DNA of 64,000 nucleotides from JBEKYD01 sp049511335 (lineage in GTDB: Bacteria; Acidobacteriota; Terriglobia; Bryobacterales; Bryobacteraceae): NCBI GenBank assembly GCA_049511335.1, contig JBEKYD010000004.1, positions 11,394 to 75,393 on the forward strand. The letters run 5' to 3'. The notes below the pieces were generated by a model, which had not been told where the DNA came from, made no database searches, and saw only the letters and a program-made list of their open reading frames with translations. Position 1 is the first letter of the stretch, and each line of letters begins with the position of its first letter. The position numbers were made by a program, and so were the translations under genes. This document shows, piece after piece, positions 35,070 through 44,237 of this stretch.

Positions 35070-38000
35070 TTAGAAATGTAGCCGGATCCCGAACTCCATG
35101 TTGCGCGGCGTGTTGGCTTGGCCGGTAATCCGCCCGAACAGGGTCGGGCTCAACAGGTTCATGCTCGGGTTGCTCAACACCGCGTGGTTAAACACGTTGG
35201 TGATTTGGAAGATCAGGCTCGCACCCACTCGTTCCTTGATGATTCCGAAGTCCTTCGTCACTGCCACGTCCACGTTCCATTGCGGCAGACCGCGCAGGTT
35301 GGCGTAGCCGCCGCAACTCGTGTCGTAACCCAGGATGCAGGGCCGCATTTCGCTGTACACTGCCGCCGGGTTGCTGAACATATTCACGCCGTATGGGTTG
35401 TTGGTGCCGATCCCGTTGGAGCCCGCAACGTTGTACTTGGTGCTGGTGGTGCCCGTGTACGGGGAGAGCCCCACCGCGTCGTCGGCTCCCGAGGCAGCGC
35501 CGGAAGAGGAGGATTCGCCGAAAGACTCCGTGGTCGAGCCCGGCTCGTAGCCCACCGCAATCGGCGCTCCGCTGTTGGCCACGAACAGCGGCGCGAATGT
35601 CCAGCCTCCCAATACCCTCCGCTTGATTCCCGAAAGATGCTGCAAGAAGGGCGACTGATAATACAGCGCGGCGTTCAAGTTGAACCGGTAGTCGAACAAC
35701 TGCGGCCCGTAATTGCCGGCGATATTGAACGGATCGAGCGTCGTGCCGCCGCTGTTGTACTGCGCCAGCCCGGCCGTGCCCAGCGCCCGCGACCAGGTGA
35801 AATTGGAGGCGGCCGTCAGCCCATGCCAGTCGTTGGCTTTGTAGGAGAAGTACAGGGCATTGTAATTGGACCATCCCTGGCTGGTGACGAGGATGGCGGA
35901 TGTCGCCTGGTTGTTGCCCCCGTTGAACGGCGAGCTGATCATGGTTCGGCTCCCCGCCCACGGCACCCCGCCGGCCACGGCCGCATTATTCAGCGCCGCC
36001 CATATGCTCGAAACCTGCGCGATCTTGATATTCGATAACTGGCTGGTGGCGAACGCCGCCGTGCAGCTCGAATAGCCCTTGCAATACGCTGAGTTGGGCC
36101 CGCCGAGAGCCGATTCCAGGAACGCCTGCGCCGGAGCCTGCGCCGCCGGCAGCGTGGCGGCGCAAGGGTATGCGGCTCCGCACAGCGACAGATACAAGTT
36201 CGCGTAGGCTTGCGCGAACGTTTGCCCGCCGAGCGTGGTCATGTACGGCACCGCGTCGAGGTTGATCTGCATGTAATCGTTGCGTGAGATTCGGCCGATG
36301 TAGCCGACTTCCAAGGTCATGCGGTTGGAAAGCTCCCGTTGGACGGAAACGCTGACGTTATCGGTGCGGTTAGGCCGATAATTCGGATCCAGCGCCGTAG
36401 CATCGCCGGCGTTGGGGTTGGTCCCGCCGGGGTAGAATGGCTGCGCCAGGGTCGTCGTCGCGGTCGGCAGCGGCGCCGAATTCCCGTCCACCCCGATGCG
36501 AAACGCGTTAACCGGCGTGGCCTGGCCCGTCCCGAGGCACTGTCCTTGCGAATTCGGGCCTTGGCAGGTCACGCCCTGCAGCAAGCCCGGGCCGAGCAGC
36601 GGCACCAGCACCTGGTTGACGCCGTTGATGCGCCCGTAAATCCGCCCGTAGCCGGCGCGGATCACGGTTTTCTTGTCGCCGAAAAGTTTGCCCATCAAAC
36701 CGCTCGTGCCGGAAGGATTCCAAGCGATCGAGACGCGCGGGCTAAACTGCCCGTAGAACGGATTATACGGATACTTCAGTCCGTCGCCTACGTTCGGCAC
36801 CAGCGCATATCCGATGGTTGGATCGTAGTTCGACCCCGCCAGCGCCGCTTTCTCCCGCTGCGCCATGTAACCGCTGAAGGTCACCAGGTTGTCGCTCCCG
36901 TCCACCAGCGCCACCTGCTTACCGTTGAGCTCGTAGGGCGGCATTTCCAGGGCGTAGGCTATGCCGTAAGTCAACGTGAAAGACGGCTTCATGTGCCAGG
37001 TGTCGCTGAAGTACACGTTGTAGTAAGGGATAACGCTCTGGTCAAAGGCCACGCTGCCCACGGGTTGCAATGTCAGATTGGAGCCCGCGCGCGTGTACGC
37101 CACCTGCGTCTGCGACACGATACCCAGCACTTCGCTGTACAGGTTTTCATAAGTGGAATACTGACTGCTCGGCACCGAACTCGGGATATAGGGCGAACTG
37201 CTCCAGTTGTTCAGGCCGTAGTTTCCCGTAAAGTATACGATCTGGTTGTTGATACCAATGCCATTATCGGTACGCATGTGGTAATCGTAATTGCGCTGGT
37301 AATTGCCGCCGTATTGGAACAAGTGGTTACCCTTCAGCATGGTCAGGTTATCGCTAATCTGCTTGTCTTGCCCATCCCAGAAGCGCTGCCGGATACACTG
37401 CGTATTGGTGTTGTAAGGCGCCAAGCCATTCACGCAACTGGTGCCTTCCGGTGTGGTATTGGAGATTGTGGGATCGCCCAGTTCCACCGCGCCTCCCAGT
37501 CCGGCGATCTGCGGCGGAGCATTGGCGGTGCCCCACTGCCAGAACTGCCGGATATAGGCAAAACGGAAATCGTTGGTGAGGTTGGGTGTGACATTCGTAG
37601 TCAGCCCGACGATCATGTACCCGTCGATCTGCGGCCGCGGCGCGGTTGCCGTCGGCGTGCCGAGCGTGTCGCCGGGCAAACCGCCGCCGATGTCTACCTG
37701 GTTGGTGGTCAGGCTGACCAGGCGCGTGTAGCGGTAGCTGGCCATCAAGCGCCACTTTTCGTTAAAGTCGTGATCGATCCGCCCGATGTAATTATTGGTC
37801 GTCAGCGGGGCGCGAATCGAGGAGAGGAAACCGAGCACGTTGTAGCCATCCCCGCTCGAGTAGTTCGGATCGTTCCCCGCCGGCAACTGCGAGTTCCAGA
37901 TCTTGCTGACCACGGGGCTGATGCCGAGATTGCGCGGATCGAGCCCGGACGGCTGGTACGTCACACCGCCGACCGTCACCGGGCTGGGATTGAGATTGTA

Positions 38001-39152
38001 AGGGATATACTGCCCTGCCGAATTGGCAATTTGGATCACACCCGCGCGCAGCAGGGGCGACGGCACCGGGTGCTCATACGTGCTCACGTTCGGATAGCGC
38101 AGCCCCTCGAAGTTGGCAAATCCGTACCATTTTCCCAGTGGGGATTTAAATGGCGTTAACTGTCCTCCGATGCTGGCCCCGAACCGCTCGCGATGGTTCG
38201 AAGGTAAGGGCGTGTAACCGAGATTGTTTGCATCGCAGACCTGGACCTTGGGATTGCAGGGGGTGTGATTGTTAGTCCAACTGTTGGCCGCACCCACGTC
38301 GGTGGCGAAGTAGTAGTCGTAGACCGAGCCGTGATACTGGTTGGTGCCGCGCTTGGTCACCATTTGGATACTGCCACCGGTCGAGTTGTTGAAATCGGCC
38401 GTCTGGTTGAACACCCCGACTCTCACTTCCTCGATGCTCTCCACCGGCGTCGGCACCGCCCCCGAAGCGACGCCGCCGGTTTGCGTGCCGCCCGTGCCGG
38501 TGAAATTCGTCTGGTAACCGGTGGTGTTGCCGGCCATGTCGTCGCTGATGTTGCCGCCGTCCAGCGTGTAGGTGTTCTGGTCGTTGAACGCGCCGGCGAT
38601 AAAGCCGCTGGAGTATCCGCTGCCGGGGCTGACCGCGGGCTGCAGAATGATCAGCGTGGAAACGTCGCGTCCGAGGTTCGGCAGGTTCATGATCGACGAG
38701 CCGGAAATCGTGGTGCCAACCGTCGAATTAGTGGTCTGCAACTCTGCCCCAATCGATCCGGTTACCTCTACCGTGATGGATGTGCTCCCCACCTCCAGGC
38801 TGGCGTTCACCGTAATCGTGGTGCTCACCTCAACGTGCTGCGATGCCACGCGGTAGGTGTTGAATCCCAGCTTGGTAAACGTCAGACTGTAATCCCCCGG
38901 TGGCACGTTTACGAAGACGTACCGGCCGGCTACATTGGTTTTCGCGGTCAGCGCCGCACTTGTCGATAGGTCGGTCAATGCGACTTCAGCGTCGGGAACA
39001 ACCGTGTTCTGCTGGTCTTTCACGATGCCGGTGACGCTGCTGGTTGAGGTAGCCTGTGACCAAACTGGCATCGCGCTAAGGCATAAGAGTATACCTAGCA
39101 CGACGACCAGCCGCCAGAAGACAAAACGAGAACTCTGGAAGGAAGTGGACAT
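35070..39152 (-). CDS. Giant Oar-like TonB-dependent receptor
   Basis: The start is ATG 39152 (AGGCGG upstream); the longer frame to 39194 is less likely. About 1360 residues. The signal peptide (RLVVVLGILLCLSAMPVWSQ) precedes a CarboxypepD_reg domain (SSVTGIVKDQQNTVVPDAEVAL), a plug with NSTVGTTISGSSIMNLPNLGRD and YTLDGGNISDDMAG, and a very long beta-barrel ending MEFGIRLHF. A large outer-membrane importer, probably for complex organic matter. A promoter with a near-palindrome lies upstream. Confidence 0.92.
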   Translation of the reverse strand: MSTSFQSSRFVFWRLVVVLGILLCLSAMPVWSQATSTSSVTGIVKDQQNTVVPDAEVALTDLSTSAALTAKTNVAGRYVFVNVPPGDYSLTFTKLGFNTYRVASQHVEVSTTITVNASLEVGSTSITVEVTGSIGAELQTTNSTVGTTISGSSIMNLPNLGRDVSTLIILQPAVSPGSGYSSGFIAGAFNDQNTYTLDGGNISDDMAGNTTGYQTNFTGTGGTQTGGVASGAVPTPVESIEEVRVGVFNQTADFNNSTGGSIQMVTKRGTNQYHGSVYDYYFATDVGAANSWTNNHTPCNPKVQVCDANNLGYTPLPSNHRERFGASIGGQLTPFKSPLGKWYGFANFEGLRYPNVSTYEHPVPSPLLRAGVIQIANSAGQYIPYNLNPSPVTVGGVTYQPSGLDPRNLGISPVVSKIWNSQLPAGNDPNYSSGDGYNVLGFLSSIRAPLTTNNYIGRIDHDFNEKWRLMASYRYTRLVSLTTNQVDIGGGLPGDTLGTPTATAPRPQIDGYMIVGLTTNVTPNLTNDFRFAYIRQFWQWGTANAPPQIAGLGGAVELGDPTISNTTPEGTSCVNGLAPYNTNTQCIRQRFWDGQDKQISDNLTMLKGNHLFQYGGNYQRNYDYHMRTDNGIGINNQIVYFTGNYGLNNWSSSPYIPSSVPSSQYSTYENLYSEVLGIVSQTQVAYTRAGSNLTLQPVGSVAFDQSVIPYYNVYFSDTWHMKPSFTLTYGIAYALEMPPYELNGKQVALVDGSDNLVTFSGYMAQREKAALAGSNYDPTIGYALVPNVGDGLKYPYNPFYGQFSPRVSIAWNPSGTSGLMGKLFGDKKTVIRAGYGRIYGRINGVNQVLVPLLGPGLLQGVTCQGPNSQGQCLGTGQATPVNAFRIGVDGNSAPLPTATTTLAQPFYPGGTNPNAGDATALDPNYRPNRTDNVSVSVQRELSNRMTLEVGYIGRISRNDYMQINLDAVPYMTTLGGQTFAQAYANLYLSLCGAAYPCAATLPAAQAPAQAFLESALGGPNSAYCKGYSSCTAAFATSQLSNIKIAQVSSIWAALNNAAVAGGVPWAGSRTMISSPFNGGNNQATSAILVTSQGWSNYNALYFSYKANDWHGLTAASNFTWSRALGTAGLAQYNSGGTTLDPFNIAGNYGPQLFDYRFNLNAALYYQSPFLQHLSGIKRRVLGGWTFAPLFVANSGAPIAVGYEPGSTTESFGESSSSGAASGADDAVGLSPYTGTTSTKYNVAGSNGIGTNNPYGVNMFSNPAAVYSEMRPCILGYDTSCGGYANLRGLPQWNVDVAVTKDFGIIKERVGASLIFQITNVFNHAVLSNPSMNLLSPTLFGRITGQANTPRNMEFGIRLHF

Positions 39153-39259
39153 AAAACCGCCTATGAAAGCTTGAGTCGACTTACTTAAGGACACCCGACT
39201 TCGGTCTATGGGTAAACAAAACCGGCCACGACCGGCGCTCCTACTTCGACCCGCCGATT

Positions 39260-39277
39260 AAGTGTTGTATAGCACTT
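39260..39277 (-). promoter_or_regulatory. Promoter and palindrome upstream of the giant TonB receptor
   Basis: On the minus strand TGCTATACA gives an extended -10 (39266-39274). It lies inside the 18-bp near-palindrome AAGTGTTGTATAGCACTT, 14 of 18 positions self-complementary. The inferred leader is about 105 bases. The palindrome could be a repressor or activator site. Confidence 0.5.
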
Positions 39278-39396
39278 CCGTAGGCATAAATCAACAATTA
39301 AAGGTCCGAATATGCGTTTTTGTGGAAAACTTCAACGGATTCTAATGTGGGGACACGCGCCGGTCGTCCTATTTCCGGTTTTCCGGCTGTGGAGGT

Positions 39397-41490
39397 TCAC
39401 GACTTCCGGTTATTCAAGCCGAGCTTCCGCATTTTGGCCTGGAGGGTAGTTCGCTTCATTCCCAATCTGGCGGCGGCGCCTTTCTGGCCGCCCACCTTGC
39501 CGCCCGACTCCCCCAGAGCGCGCTCGATGGCTTCGCGCTCGGCATCGGCCAGCGTGACCGCGCCGGCGGCGGACGCAATTGGCGCCGCCGGCTTCACCGC
39601 CACCCGAGTCAACTCCTGGACCGAGGCTTCCAGCGAGGCGCCCTGCGACAAAATCACGGCGCGCTCGATGAAATTCTGCAGCTCGCGGATATTCCCGGGC
39701 CAGGTATAGCGCTCCAGGGCTTGCATCGATTCGGCGGGAATATGGGTGATGCGTTTGTTCATACGGCGCGCAAACTGCTGCACAAAATAACGAACCAGTA
39801 GAGGGATGTCTTCGCGGCGCTCGCGCAAGGCCGGCGCGGTGATCGGGAAAACGTTCAGGCGGTAATAAAGATCGGCCCGGAACTCGCGCCGATCGACCAT
39901 CTCCGCCAGGTTGCGGTTGGTGGCCGCCACCAGGCGCGCATCCGTGCGGATGGTCTTCGAGCTGCCCAGCCGCTCGAACTCGCGCTCCTGCAGGACGCGC
40001 AACAGCTTGGTCTGCAGTTCGAGCGGTATCTCGCCCACTTCGTCCAGGAACATGGTGCCGCGATGCGCCAGCTCGAAACGGCCCACGCGCTGGGCGATCG
40101 CTCCGGTGAAGGCGCCCTTCTCGTGCCCGAACATCTCGCTTTCGAGCAAGCCGGTGGGAATGGCGGCGCAGTTGAGCTTGACGAAGGTGCCCTGGCGCCG
40201 CGCACTCAGGTCGTGAATGGCTCGCGCCAGCAGCTCCTTGCCCGTGCCGGTTTCGCCATAAATCAGCACCGTGGAATCGGTCGGGGCGACGGTTTCGACT
40301 TGTTTGAGGATCGCCTTCAAGGCGCGGCTCTGGCCGATGATCTCCTCGAAGCGGTTATCGGTGCGGATTTCGTCTTCGAGGTAGACTTTTTCTTCCGCCA
40401 GCCGCGCATTGAGCTCTTCGATGCGCTTGTAGGAAAGGGCGTTTTCGAGCGCGATCGCGATCTGCCCCGCCACCTGGGTATAAAACGGGATGTCCTCGGG
40501 GTTGAAAAAACCCGCCTGCCGCGAGCCTACGCTCAACATTCCCAAAGACTTGTCGAGAAAGATCAGGGGAGCGGCGCAGATCGATTGCAGGCCTTCCCGT
40601 TCCAGAATGGCGCTGGTGATGGGCGACATGCGGCGGATATCGCCGGAGCCGAGCACCCTTCCTTCCCGGCCACGGAAGATGATGCCCGCCAGGGTGTCCG
40701 CCACGGGGATCTCGGCATCTTCCTGCATCACGCCTTGGCTATCGGGGAAATCCAGCACTCTCAGGCGCAGCGCGTCCTTTTCCGCGTCGTAAGTCATGAT
40801 ACCGGCGAAATCCAACTCGAAGATGCGCCGCAGCGCGGACGCCACCGTCTGAAACAATACTTTTGGCGACAGGCAGCTTACCGCCGCGTTGTTCACTTCG
40901 AGCAGCGCTCGCAGCCGGTCGCGCTCCTGCGCCAGTTGCCCCTCGTAGGCCAGCGCGGCCTCGGCATTCAGGGCGTTATCCACCGCAATGGCCACCTGCC
41001 TGGCTACCTGTTCCATGAATTCGAGATCTTCGGGTGAATAGGCGTTGATTTCGGTGGAACCGAAGGTCAACCCACCCAGATCGTGCTGCGCGGTGAATAG
41101 GGGCAGGGTGCAGAAGGATTCGCAGCCGTTCGCCTGGATGATCTCCTGCAGGCGGGGAAACCGGCCCAGAGCTTGCGCGTCGGTAGCGTAATAGGGACGG
41201 CGCTCGCGCAAGGCGACCTTGGTCGGGCTGTCCTCGTCGGCCATTTCCGTGTGCTTCTCGCCCACCACCGCGCGGTCGGTTTCAAGAATGTGCAAACGCA
41301 CGGTCTGGTTCTTCGGGTCCAGCAGGGTAAGTACGATGAAATCGAAAGTGACTAGACTCTTCAAACAGCGGCTCAGGTCGGCAAACAAAGTAGAGAGCTG
41401 GCGGTGCGCGACGATGCTCTGCGCTACCTCGAGCAGCGTCTCATACCGAACCTGAATGGGGTTTGGTGACATCGGAGTGGGGACAGACAT
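39397..41490 (-). CDS. Sigma-54-dependent transcriptional activator with two GAF domains (FhlA/NorR-like)
   Basis: About 697 residues from ATG 41490 (41472 also possible). Two N-terminal GAF sensor domains (about residues 15-170 and 200-350) precede an AAA+ domain with Walker A GETGTGKE, the sigma-54 contact loop GAFTGA, and Walker B FLDEVGE; the C-terminus is a Fis-type helix-turn-helix (AAARLGMKRTTLQAKMRKLGL). It activates RpoN promoters by ATP hydrolysis in response to a GAF ligand. Its start overlaps the preceding STAS-domain gene, suggesting coupling. Confidence 0.93.
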   Translation of the reverse strand: MSVPTPMSPNPIQVRYETLLEVAQSIVAHRQLSTLFADLSRCLKSLVTFDFIVLTLLDPKNQTVRLHILETDRAVVGEKHTEMADEDSPTKVALRERRPYYATDAQALGRFPRLQEIIQANGCESFCTLPLFTAQHDLGGLTFGSTEINAYSPEDLEFMEQVARQVAIAVDNALNAEAALAYEGQLAQERDRLRALLEVNNAAVSCLSPKVLFQTVASALRRIFELDFAGIMTYDAEKDALRLRVLDFPDSQGVMQEDAEIPVADTLAGIIFRGREGRVLGSGDIRRMSPITSAILEREGLQSICAAPLIFLDKSLGMLSVGSRQAGFFNPEDIPFYTQVAGQIAIALENALSYKRIEELNARLAEEKVYLEDEIRTDNRFEEIIGQSRALKAILKQVETVAPTDSTVLIYGETGTGKELLARAIHDLSARRQGTFVKLNCAAIPTGLLESEMFGHEKGAFTGAIAQRVGRFELAHRGTMFLDEVGEIPLELQTKLLRVLQEREFERLGSSKTIRTDARLVAATNRNLAEMVDRREFRADLYYRLNVFPITAPALRERREDIPLLVRYFVQQFARRMNKRITHIPAESMQALERYTWPGNIRELQNFIERAVILSQGASLEASVQELTRVAVKPAAPIASAAGAVTLADAEREAIERALGESGGKVGGQKGAAARLGMKRTTLQAKMRKLGLNNRKS

Positions 41491-41815
41491 TTCGCCGCCG
41501 CGCTGGCTTTTCTTCAACCCTAACACAACCACCCTGACTCCCCCGCATAGCGGTATCCTTGGGCAGCAGCCCCCGTATCAAGGGTGTCGCCGCCCGCAGC
41601 CGCACTCCGGCCCTTTGCATTTCCGCGAGCAAGGCTTGACCTTCGCCGTCCACGAAATCGACTTCTTTTAGATCGACGGTCGCCGTTCGGGACTCTAGTG
41701 TCGAAGCCGCTGTCTGCCAGCATTGCCGCAGTTCCCTAACCCAGGGACCGCTAAGCCTGCCTTCCAAGACCAGAAGCAGGCCGGCCTGGCAATCGCAAAG
41801 CGTGATCTTCAACAT
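41441..41815 (-). CDS. STAS-domain protein
   Basis: This 124-residue protein has the STAS fold pattern: LLLVLEGRLSGPWVRELRQCW, then ATVDLKEVDFVDGEGQALLAEMQRAG, as in anti-sigma-factor antagonists, with Asp-Gly-Glu in place of the usual phosphorylatable Ser (DFVDGEG). The last ~35 residues (RGSQGGCVRVEEKPARRR...) are low-complexity and overlap the next gene's start by 50 bp. It could regulate or sense for the sigma-54 activator. Confidence 0.7.
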   Translation of the reverse strand: MLKITLCDCQAGLLLVLEGRLSGPWVRELRQCWQTAASTLESRTATVDLKEVDFVDGEGQALLAEMQRAGVRLRAATPLIRGLLPKDTAMRGSQGGCVRVEEKPARRRNVCPHSDVTKPHSGSV

Positions 41816-41861
41816 CCAAACCTGGGAAGCTGCATGAGAGATACCAACTCTGAACGAGCTT

Positions 41862-42200
41862 TATAATGAGTGACTTGGAAGTGACCATCACAGCCGGCAT
41901 GGATGTCTGCCCAAATAATGGCATCGGATTCGGGCACGACCGGGCAAGAAGGCGGGGAAAAAAAGTGAGCCGGGGGAGCGAAACCCCGGCTCAGAAAAGG
42001 AGAATTAAACGCGGACGCACATGCGAACTCAAGACGCGACTTCGGCCAACACCCCAGCCAGGACAGGGTCAGGAGCGAGCCAGAACCGTTGCCGGATCAG
42101 GTTACCGAAATCACATCTTCTCCCAGATCGGAAACCAAAGACAGTCCCATGCGTACGTAAGGCGGACTAAGAAGGTGGTTCTACGGGATCTGTACTGTAG
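41862..42200. other. Non-coding gap with promoter and strong hairpin
   Basis: TATAAT at 41862-41867 (plus strand) and a perfect 10-bp stem (41966-41975 with 41984-41993, TGAGCCGGGG/CCCCGGCTCA) are visible. On the minus strand the stem is followed by CTTTTTTT, an intrinsic-terminator shape. A 112-codon plus-strand frame exists but looks random. A short minus-strand reading beginning MGLSLVSDLGEDV near 42150 is noted only as a possibility. Confidence 0.4.
41962..41993 (-). terminator. Rho-independent terminator shape (minus strand)
   Basis: A 10-bp perfect GC-rich stem with loop GAGCGAAA is followed on the minus strand by a run of U. The transcript it would end is not identified. Confidence 0.6.
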
Positions 42201-42203
42201 GTA

Positions 42204-43547
42204 ATGAACCCGCCGTTTGCGACTGCGGACCGTCCGAAATCGCGTACTTCACTTAGCCGCGCGCCACATCGGCTCCGTCCGGGCTGCTACAATCCGAATT
42301 TGGCTGTCTCCCTACAGAAATCCACCGCCGTTTTTCGCCGTGTCTTCAAGGCTTTTGAATACCGCGACTTTCGGGTTATGTGGATTGGCGCGTGCACCTC
42401 CACAATCGGCACCTGGATGCAGATTGTGGCCCAGGCCTGGCTGGTCTACGAGCTTTCTCACTCGCCCTTTCTACTGGGGCTCGATACCTTCCTGGGCGGC
42501 ATCCCGATCTTCCTGTTTTCGCTATTCGGGGGCGTGCTGGCGGACCGCTTTGAGCGGCGCAAGATGCTGATGGCATCGCAATGGGTGCAGATGGGCAGCG
42601 CGTTTATCCTGACCGCGCTGGTGCTGCTGCATCTGGTCCATGTCTGGCAAATCCTGATGCTGTCGTTCGTATCCGGTTTCGCCCAGGCATTTGGCGGGCC
42701 GGCTTACTCGGCTCTGATTCCCACCCTGGTTCCCAAAGAGGACATGCCCAACGCCATTGCCCTCAACTCCATCCAATTCAACGCCGCCACGATTATCGGC
42801 CCCACCTTGGCGGGTATCGCGATGGCCAAATTGGGCGACGCATGGTGTTTCGGACTGAACGGCCTCTCTTTCTTCGCACCCATTATTTCGCTGTCAATTT
42901 TGACCATTCGATTCATTCCTGAGAAGACGGGCGACTCCATCCTGTCGAGTATGAAAGAAGGGTTCCGCTTCATCCGCAAGCGCGAGGGTATGGTAGCCCT
43001 GATGGTACTGGCTTTTTGCATGACGTTCCTGGCCGTCCCGATGCGAACCTTTCTGCCGGTTTTCGCCGAGGATATTTTCCACCACGGTCCGGAGACGTAC
43101 ACGTCATTTGTGTCGGTGATTGGGGTGGGATCCGTGTTGGGAGCCCTGCTGGTGGCTTGGCTGGGTCAGATCCGTCGGAAAGGTACGGTGGCTCTAGTCA
43201 TGCTGATCGCTCTAGGCTTGGCCATCGCGGGCTTTGGGCTATCGAAGGTGCTGGCCCTTAGTTTCGTCCTCCTGTTTGTTTGTGGGGCTTCGATGATTGG
43301 GGTTTTCACCATGGTGAACTCGCTGGTGCAATTGATCACCACCAATGAGATGCGCGGCCGGGTGGTGAGCGCGTACAATTTCGCCTTTCGGGGCGGAATG
43401 CCCATGGGAAACCTGGTGACAGGCCTGCTCGTCCCAAAAGACAGGGCGTCCGCTGTGCTGCCGCTGGTGCTGGCCGTGAATGGCGCCCTCCTAGTTGGGC
43501 TGGGGATTTACTTCTTGACCGCCCAGCGCAAGGTAGCGGCGCTTTGA
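42204..43547 (+). CDS. MFS exporter (EntS-like / MFS_3)
   Basis: Homology-type sequence begins around FRRVFKAFEYRDFRVMWIGACTSTIGTWMQIVAQAWLVYELSHSP, so TTG 42300 (415 residues) is an alternative to ATG 42204 (447). Twelve membrane segments and the loop motif GGVLADRFERRKML mark a major-facilitator exporter of the EntS-like group. An extended -10 (TGCTACAAT, 42286-42293) lies just before 42300, which favours the shorter protein. A TPR gene follows at 19 bp. Confidence 0.85.
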   Translation: MNPPFATADRPKSRTSLSRAPHRLRPGCYNPNLAVSLQKSTAVFRRVFKAFEYRDFRVMWIGACTSTIGTWMQIVAQAWLVYELSHSPFLLGLDTFLGGIPIFLFSLFGGVLADRFERRKMLMASQWVQMGSAFILTALVLLHLVHVWQILMLSFVSGFAQAFGGPAYSALIPTLVPKEDMPNAIALNSIQFNAATIIGPTLAGIAMAKLGDAWCFGLNGLSFFAPIISLSILTIRFIPEKTGDSILSSMKEGFRFIRKREGMVALMVLAFCMTFLAVPMRTFLPVFAEDIFHHGPETYTSFVSVIGVGSVLGALLVAWLGQIRRKGTVALVMLIALGLAIAGFGLSKVLALSFVLLFVCGASMIGVFTMVNSLVQLITTNEMRGRVVSAYNFAFRGGMPMGNLVTGLLVPKDRASAVLPLVLAVNGALLVGLGIYFLTAQRKVAAL

Positions 43548-43565
43548 TCCAATAGAGACAGGAAA

Positions 43566-44237
43566 ATGGTGCTCCAACTTGTACTCGCCGGATTCTTCGT
43601 GCAGGGCGCAACCCCGCTCGAAGCGGCTCGCGACCGGCAGGACCGGCCCGCGCTCGAAAGGTTCGTCCGCGAAAGCGAAGCCGCGGCCGCCAGGGCGCCC
43701 AACGATGCCGACGCGCAATACCGGTGCGCGCTGGCTTCTTCGTACCTGGCCGAAGTCGACCAGGAACTGCACGACAAAAAAGCCGCCCGGCAAGCCGCGG
43801 AAGTGGGCATCAAGGCCGCGGAAAAAGCCGTTGCCCTCAAACCCGACAATGCCGAAAACTACCGCATCCTGGGCACGCTCTACGGACAGGCCATCACCGA
43901 CCTGATCAGCGGTTTGACTTACGGTCCGCGGGCCAAGGACGCGATTGCGAAGGCTTTGGCGCGCGCGCCCAATTCCTCCACGGTCTACGTGGCGCGGGGG
44001 GTGGGAAACTACTACCTGCCGCCGCAGTTGGGCGGCGGACTGGAATCGGCCGTCGCGGATTTCCACAAGGCGATTGAGCTCGATCCCCGCAACGCCGAAG
44101 CGTACCTGTGGCTGGGCTTAAGCCTCCGCAAGGAAAACAAAGACGCCGAAGCCCGCCGCGCGTTCGAAAAATCTCTCGAGCTGGATCCCAACAGCATTTG
44201 GGCGAAACAGCAACTCTCGAAAACGCCGGAAAAATGA
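43566..44237 (+). CDS. TPR-repeat protein
   Basis: This 223-residue protein starts with a hydrophobic segment (MVLQLVLAGFFVQG) and contains TPR units (AEKAVALKPDNAENYRILGTLYGQA, AVADFHKAIELDPRNAEAYLWLGLSL, ARRAFEKSLELDPNSIWAKQQL). It overlaps the next gene by ATGA (44234-44237), so the two are translated together. Likely periplasmic adaptor. Confidence 0.8.
   Translation: MVLQLVLAGFFVQGATPLEAARDRQDRPALERFVRESEAAAARAPNDADAQYRCALASSYLAEVDQELHDKKAARQAAEVGIKAAEKAVALKPDNAENYRILGTLYGQAITDLISGLTYGPRAKDAIAKALARAPNSSTVYVARGVGNYYLPPQLGGGLESAVADFHKAIELDPRNAEAYLWLGLSLRKENKDAEARRAFEKSLELDPNSIWAKQQLSKTPEK

Noticed and set aside
36339..38159. 606-codon plus-strand frame inside the giant TonB receptor
   Set aside because: Antisense of a well-supported receptor; composition is Arg/Val/His-rich without domains.
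41866..42204. 112-codon plus-strand frame
   Set aside because: Random-looking Arg/Gln-rich product, crosses a strong hairpin, no ribosome site.
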